A DNA stretch of 24,746 nucleotides from positions 1 to 24,746 of the forward strand of contig CALSCQ010003143.1 of assembly GCA_943704525.1 (NCBI GenBank). Direction: 5' to 3'. The first letter of the stretch is position 1, and each line of letters opens with the position of its first letter. The position numbers were made by a program, and so were the translations under genes. Of this stretch, positions 20,177 through 24,746 are shown one piece after another. Below the pieces are notes generated by a model. The model did no database searches, was not told the origin of the DNA, and saw only the letters and a list, made by a program, of their open reading frames with translations. The DNA is from Pigoraptor vietnamica (lineage: Eukaryota; Opisthokonta; Filasterea).

Positions 20177-21832
20177 CTATGGCTCGGCAGTGCTGCCGTC
20201 GTCCCCGGCGGCCTGTTCGAGCTCGCTCCCCAAATCCCTCGACGACACGTCGAACCGCGTCATCTTCTTTGCCTCCGGCACCGCTGCAGAGGGCCGCGCT
20301 TCTATTCGCAGCGCACTCCGGGGCGTCGACGGGCGCTCACTCGCCGCGTGGTCTCTCGAGTGCGCCGCCGCGGCACCGGACTGTCGCCGGCGCGCGCGCA
20401 GGCCAAAGAGGTGGGCGATGGTGCCCCACCTCTCGCTCTCCTCGTCCGAGCGGCGTATTGTGCGCTGCACGTGCGCGTACTCGCGCGCCTCGAGCACGTC
20501 GTCTGAGAAGAGGTTGGACGTCTCGGACGCCGTGACGCGCGCCACCTGCTTCACCTTGAAGACCACCATCGCCGCGACGAATATGACGGCAATGTTTACG
20601 GCCGTGAGCCCGAGGCTGATGCCGCCCAGCCGCGCGTTCCTGTGAGCGTTGACGAAGGCGCTTCCAAAGAGGTGGGGCCCCACGGCCGCGTACGCCCAGC
20701 ACATTCCGGCGTTGACGGCCGGCGGGAGGAGGGAGGCGGATATGGCCACGCCCACGAGGCTGCTCGTGTTGTTCCGAAGGATGGACAGGGACACGCCGAC
20801 CCCGGACGCCGCGGCGACGACGATGCCGAAATAAATGCCGGAAACGCTGCCGCGTGACTCCATTTCGCCCGTCGGCCACGCGAGATCCTTGCCGAAGGGC
20901 GCCATGCACAGGCCCGCGACGAACCCGAGCGACACGGCGAGGGCCAGCCCGATGGCCTCGGAGCGGACCGCCTCCCTGACCATGTGGTAATCGCGGATGA
21001 CCGTGCCAAAGGTGAACGCCATGACGGGACCCATGAGGGGAGAGACGAGCATGGACGCGACGACAACCACGGCGGAATCTTGCGCGAGGCCCATCGCCGC
21101 AATCACCGACGCGATGACGACGAGGGACACAAAGTCGAACGACAGCCGCGCCGCCTTGTCCGTCTCCTGCACGACCCGGTGCACCACGTCCCTCCCAACC
21201 GACTGCTCGTACGCGCGCATGCGCGACGCGAGGTCCGTGACCCCAATGTGCGCGGCGTCTTCTTCCGCGGTCGGCTGCTCGCCCTCGACCCCCGCGCGCG
21301 CGACGTGGGCGCTCGTCACGGGCATCGCGCAGATGCTCCCAAACTTTGTCCCGACGCCGTACCGGACGAGCGTGTCGTAGACGAGGTCCGCATTGCACAG
21401 GACGACAAACGACGCGCCAAAGCGCTCGATGGAAGTGGCGGCCGAAGTCGCATTGCTGGGGCTGCCGGGGACTGCCGCGTCCGCCATCACGACGCTCGAG
21501 ACGGTCCAACCCGGAAAGATGCCGAAACTGCGCAGGATGCGGCGCACGTTTTCCAACACTTCGACGCGCTCAAAGCTCTGCACGGGCGTCTCGGCGATTG
21601 CGGTCGGCGGCCTGCGGCGCAATTCATCGGGCGCGGCAGTGGGCGCTCTTTTCGCTTCAGCGCCGGCCGAACCCCGCACTTCGACGTCGGACAGTTCGAT
21701 GGGCTCGGAAACACGAAAGTGCACGTTGTGCGCATGCGTCGCGTGTGCCGGGGTTGGCGGGTCGGACGCACCAGTGACAAAGTATGTGCGGGGTATGTTG
21801 AGGGAAAAGTGGAAGGGCATCGAGGGGTCCAT
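20177..21832 (-). CDS. DUF389 family membrane protein, intronless, 551 aa
   Basis: DUF389 proteins are integral membrane proteins best known from bacteria and archaea; their function is not established. Residues 1-225 are soluble and variable. The conserved part starts near 228 (ARLSFDFVSLVVIASVIAAM) and has about six membrane spans: roughly 232-250, 253-278, 292-311, 331-350, 358-382 and 404-427. Typical motifs are VVVASMLVSPLMGPVMAF, the RNN after span 4, VGVAISASLLPPAVNAG and the paired Pro in LLPP. The last 120 residues are hydrophilic, likely cytosolic and rich in Arg/Ser/Ala. One uninterrupted frame, unlike the intron-rich HSF and CHD genes. ATG at 21832 is the first in the frame. The lack of introns fits a bacterial source long ago or loss of introns; codon use looks like the neighbours, so any transfer is not recent. 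Confidence 0.9.
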   Translation of the reverse strand: MDPSMPFHFSLNIPRTYFVTGASDPPTPAHATHAHNVHFRVSEPIELSDVEVRGSAGAEAKRAPTAAPDELRRRPPTAIAETPVQSFERVEVLENVRRILRSFGIFPGWTVSSVVMADAAVPGSPSNATSAATSIERFGASFVVLCNADLVYDTLVRYGVGTKFGSICAMPVTSAHVARAGVEGEQPTAEEDAAHIGVTDLASRMRAYEQSVGRDVVHRVVQETDKAARLSFDFVSLVVIASVIAAMGLAQDSAVVVVASMLVSPLMGPVMAFTFGTVIRDYHMVREAVRSEAIGLALAVSLGFVAGLCMAPFGKDLAWPTGEMESRGSVSGIYFGIVVAAASGVGVSLSILRNNTSSLVGVAISASLLPPAVNAGMCWAYAAVGPHLFGSAFVNAHRNARLGGISLGLTAVNIAVIFVAAMVVFKVKQVARVTASETSNLFSDDVLEAREYAHVQRTIRRSDEESERWGTIAHLFGLRARRRQSGAAAAHSRDHAASERPSTPRSALRIEARPSAAVPEAKKMTRFDVSSRDLGSELEQAAGDDGSTAEP

Positions 21833-21879
21833 GTCGCTGAGGAGCGCAAATGTGATGCGCTCTCGTGAACTGGATTAAC

Positions 21880-23340
21880 AAGCACAATCAGAAGAGTGCG
21901 CCGCACTGGCGTCGCCTGCAATGTTGCTCCCCCCGGACGGGCCAGTGCCTGTGCGGTGGCAGCCGGCGTGACCCGTTACTGACTGCAGCCGAGTCCGGCG
22001 GCGACTCGGCCGGTTTTACAAAACGAGACAACAGACTTCGGTTTCAGAAAAACGAGAAACTGAACTTGAAAAGGCGCGGCGAGTGATGTCCAGCACTATT
22101 CTTAGAACAGTCACACCTTCAGTCGGCAGTGTCCGCGGCTCGGCTAGATCTTCCAGCGCTGAGTGACCTGTTTCAGGCTTCTATTCAATAAGATGCGACC
22201 TTCCCCAAGGCTGTCTAAAATGCCGTTCTGCTCTTCGATCCCAAACTGATCAGTATTTTACACACGCCCAACAGTCGGATGCTCTCGGCCATCGCCGAGT
22301 GATGCCGGCGGTACACAGCCGGCCGCCTGCCGGGGCCGCGGCGGCCTCACCGGGGCAGTCGGACACATTGGTTGGGCCGGCAGGTCGAACCCGACTGCGA
22401 CTGCTCGGTCCGGAACTCGGTCTCATCAGGGGAGGCTTCAGTTTTACGGCCGCCGGCGACACTAGCAATCAAACTACTTGCGCCTAACGTATTATACTGT
22501 TGACTCCACTGACACGGCGTGCCCCGGCCCGGCGAGCAGTGACAGAGTTTGCCAGACAATATCGGATGCCGCGTCCGGCAGCCGGCGGACGCATACCCGC
22601 CGGCGGGCAGGACCGGGGCTGCGACCAGTTGAATGTTGTTTACTACAGCCGACAGTAATCGGCGAATCTTAAATTGCGGCCCGCCAGTGGGGAATGGCGA
22701 GTGAATGAGGTACTGAGTTTTCCAGTGGGCCGACACTGATACGAATAGCCGGCGGCACTATCGGACAAGCAAGGCAGCACTGCGGCCGTGCAACCGGCTG
22801 AGAGACACGCATGTTGTGCAGCCAGTACGACAGCAAACGAACGAACTGCTCAAGCTTGCTCTCGCCATTTCACTTCGGAGAGTGCGCCTATGAGTGTGTG
22901 CGCGGGTGTGTGTGTGTGTGTGCGTGCGAGCGTGTGTGTGTGCGCGCGCACCCGGTTGTTGTGTTCCTCTCGAAGAGTTGCCGACGTCCGGCAACTGAAA
23001 CTGCCGACCGGGTCGGCAGCGCTGACTGGCATATGTGGCATTCACCGCGGACCCCGAAGCCGCGTCAGCCCGGCAAGTTGACTTTCCGAGACGGCCGGGG
23101 GCGCCTTGAGTAAAAAAAAAAAAACATCTTAATTTGCGGTCGCCGGCCGAAGACCGATGGTCTGAGCCATCTGAGCCCTGAGTTAATTTGCCAATGGCGA
23201 ATGGCGGCCAAGAAGTCAGGCCTGGCACGTACCAACGCGAGCAATTCACGATGATGATGCCGGGAACCCACCACCCCCCGTGATTGAGGGGACACCACGC
23301 ATTTTAGTCCAGTGCGGACCGCTCACGTGGCACGAACGCG
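21880..23340. other. Second gene-free block with CAGT/CCGG words
   Basis: The same style as 1240-3300: recurring CAGT, ACTG, GCCGGC, CAGCCG and CCGAC words with short open frames on both strands and no recognisable protein. The signature is clearest at about 21900-22020, 22280-22450 and 22500-22800, and fades after about 23110, where a 12-base A-tract occurs. It occupies the start of the gap upstream of the minus-strand DUF389 gene. Confidence 0.6.
22892..22950. repeat. TG/CG-rich alternating purine-pyrimidine tract
   Basis: Mixed GTGTG, GCGCG and GTGCG runs, almost wholly alternating purine and pyrimidine over about 59 bases, a sequence type prone to Z-DNA. It interrupts the second CAGT/CCGG block. 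Confidence 0.9.
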
Positions 23341-23405
23341 ACATGAATGTGTATAATGAGCGCGACAAAAATGTGGCGTTTTCGGTGTCCAGTGTGTGTG
23401 AGTGA

Positions 23406-23449
23406 GTGACAGAGCGCATTGTTTCACGTGACAGAGCGCATTGTTTCAC
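23406..23449. repeat. Tandem duplication, 22-base unit twice
   Basis: GTGACAGAGCGCATTGTTTC plus AC is repeated without change or spacer at 23406-23427 and 23428-23449. Two identical copies suggest a recent slippage event. Confidence 0.95.
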
Positions 23450-23986
23450 CCTTTGCAATGAGTCTTCGCTTAGACGTCAGTCTATTGTTGTGGGTTTCGC
23501 ACCCGCCGTGACAATGGATGGAAAATGCGCGATCATTCCAAACTTGGATGCGGGCTTGCGTCAGTCAGCCCGTGCTCGGTGGCTATTTTTCACCATTCTA
23601 CTTGTCCAAACGCAAAAACACCCCCGCATCGCATCGAATAGCTTGCTGGCATACAATGACGACCAAACCCGCAATAGACTTTGCCAGAAGGGACAAAAAA
23701 ACCGCACGACGAATTCGGAAGCCACGCATGTGCCCGCTCCCATTGGCCGCGCGCACGAGCGGGGTCCCAAATAGCGGGAGATCATGTGGACATCCACTTT
23801 TATCCAACCAATGGGAGTGCAGACTTGCCGAATATGGAAGGCAACCGGAACAAGTGATTCACCCTTGACGACGTTATTAGCATTTAAAAATTTCATACAA
23901 ATGTCATAGTAAATAATTTTTATTTTTATAGGTCATAAATTTCCGGTTTCCGTAAACAGAAGTTGGGGTTGGCGTCACACATAACG

Positions 23987-24170
23987 CCATACAAAAGCGA
24001 GTCATCAAATCGTTGGTGACATCAATATTGAGTCATAATGCGTCCTCACTATGAAAAATGTATGAAAATCCGTTTGTGTAATGTATCACGCAAGGAGGGT
24101 CATGCCCCTCTCCTCCATACTGAAGCCATACAAAAGTACTTCCGACTCCTTTGTATGGGATTTCCCATAC
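23987..24170. promoter_or_regulatory. CCATAC motif array with alternative hairpins
   Basis: CCATAC occurs at 23987, 24115, 24126 and 24165, twice followed by AAAAG and twice by TGA, with its complement GTATGG at 24153-24158. CCATACAAA (24126-24134) can pair with TTTGTATGG (24150-24158), and TATGGGA (24154-24160) can pair with TCCCATA (24163-24169). The two pairings share bases and exclude each other. No known element is recognised. Confidence 0.45.
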
Positions 24171-24236
24171 TGAGTGGATTTGGAGGGCTGTGATTGGCCA
24201 CCCGTGACTGTGCGCTTTGACACTTGTGACCTTGTC

Positions 24237-24252
24237 TGTGTGTGTGTGTGTG
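24237..24252. repeat. Short (TG)n tract
   Basis: Eight TG units in the putative 5' flank of the gene expected beyond the right edge. Confidence 0.9.
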
Positions 24253-24339
24253 GCACTATTCCGACGGCAAGGGGCAGAGGGAGAGCCCCATCTCTTGCCG
24301 CTCGGCTTGGCCTCTCCACACCCACTGCGTACGTGGCGC

Positions 24340-24369
24340 GAGTGTGTGTGCTCCGTGCGTGTGTGTGTG

Positions 24370-24410
<41 letters not shown>
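24340..24410. repeat. (TG)n microsatellite, compound
   Basis: Broken TG runs (24340-24370) lead into an uninterrupted (TG)18 at 24373-24408. It is positioned about 220 bases before the TATA box, as the CA tracts are before the HSF start in the first divergent gap. Confidence 0.95.
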
Positions 24411-24412
<2 letters not shown>

Positions 24413-24631
24413 GGCTTGCAGCGGAGGTGGTGGCTGCGCCACGATCGGCCCAATATATAATGCGCGTGTGCTCCGCCACTCTGAGCAACATCCGCAATCC
24501 AGTTTTCCCCTGCGCGCCCGCGTTGGCTATTTTTCCTTTTTCTTTCTTTTACGCGACGCTTCAGAGGTTGACGAGTATACACGCAACAGCGAGCACACAC
24601 GCATCTATTCGCATCCACTTGAGTGCTCGGG

Positions 24632-24638
24632 TATAAAA
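24632..24638 (+). promoter_or_regulatory. TATA box of a plus-strand gene beyond the right edge
   Basis: GGTATAAAAGG is a textbook TATA box in GC-rich surroundings, followed by pyrimidine-rich sequence typical of a 5' leader (CCCTCCCCCACCCTCCC, then CTCTCCCTC and T-runs to the edge). Transcription would start near 24660-24670. A weaker TATATAA lies at 24454. No coding start is visible before the window ends. Confidence 0.6.
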
Positions 24639-24746
24639 GGCCCTCCCCCACCCTCCCACTCTTGCCTCGGGGATCCCTTTGTGCCGTTGCGTTTTCTCTC
24701 CCTCGAGAAGGCCGTCTGCGTCTTTTTTTCCTTTTTTTTTTTTCCT

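Larger units (their letters stand above)
23341..24236. other. AT-richer intergenic block right of the second word block
   Basis: AT-rich sequence (strongest at 23880-23940) with T- and A-runs and no recognisable gene. Open frames up to about 120 codons resemble no family I know. It contains the CCATAC motif array and leads into the TG repeats and TATA box at the right edge. Confidence 0.5.

Overview
The window is nuclear DNA of a unicellular eukaryote. Coding exons are GC-rich, genes are cut by many short introns (72-330 bases), and the gaps carry CA/TG microsatellites. An F-box/leucine-rich-repeat relic and a eukaryotic DUF389 protein sit beside a CHD remodeller and a heat-shock factor. A free-living amoeba of the Acanthamoeba type would fit, but this is inference from style; no rRNA or tRNA gene is present to settle it.

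Layout, left to right. (1) 1-873, minus strand: 5' part of a KHA1-like cation/proton antiporter, two exons, running off the left edge inside an intron holding a long (AC)n. (2) 874-4297: a 3.4 kb gap between divergent genes, made of a GC-rich block crowded with CAGT/ACTG and GCCGGC words (1240-3300), an AT-richer block (3300-3790), and CA repeats with a possible heat-shock element. (3) 4298-6555, plus strand: a six-exon heat-shock transcription factor of 462 residues. (4) 6556-6856: a short convergent gap. (5) 6857-17759, minus strand: an 18-exon gene for a 2658-residue chromatin remodeller with tandem chromodomains, a complete SNF2 ATPase, SANT/SLIDE-like and CHD6-9-type C-terminal motifs, basic repeats, and a C-terminal FYRN-FYRC pair. 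All 17 splice junctions keep frame and rejoin conserved motifs. (6) 17760-19061: its 5' flank, with a 13-bp-stem hairpin, A-tracts and a triple CACGTG array. (7) 19062-19640, plus strand: a broken F-box/LRR gene. (8) 20177-21832, minus strand: an intronless DUF389 membrane protein of 551 residues. (9) 21833-24746: a second divergent gap with the same order as the first (CAGT/CCGG-word block, AT-richer block, TG repeats), ending in a strong TATA box for a gene beyond the right edge.

The most unusual items are the CHD-FYR fusion, which puts a nucleosome motor and the FYR module of MLL-type proteins on one chain, and the matched, palindrome-rich, strand-symmetric blocks in the two long divergent gaps. 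Two likely GC-AG introns, one strongly supported by conserved sequence, and two stop-free introns whose lengths are multiples of three are smaller points worth testing. The genes form no operon; they are independent nuclear genes, two of them (HSF, CHD) acting in transcription and chromatin.
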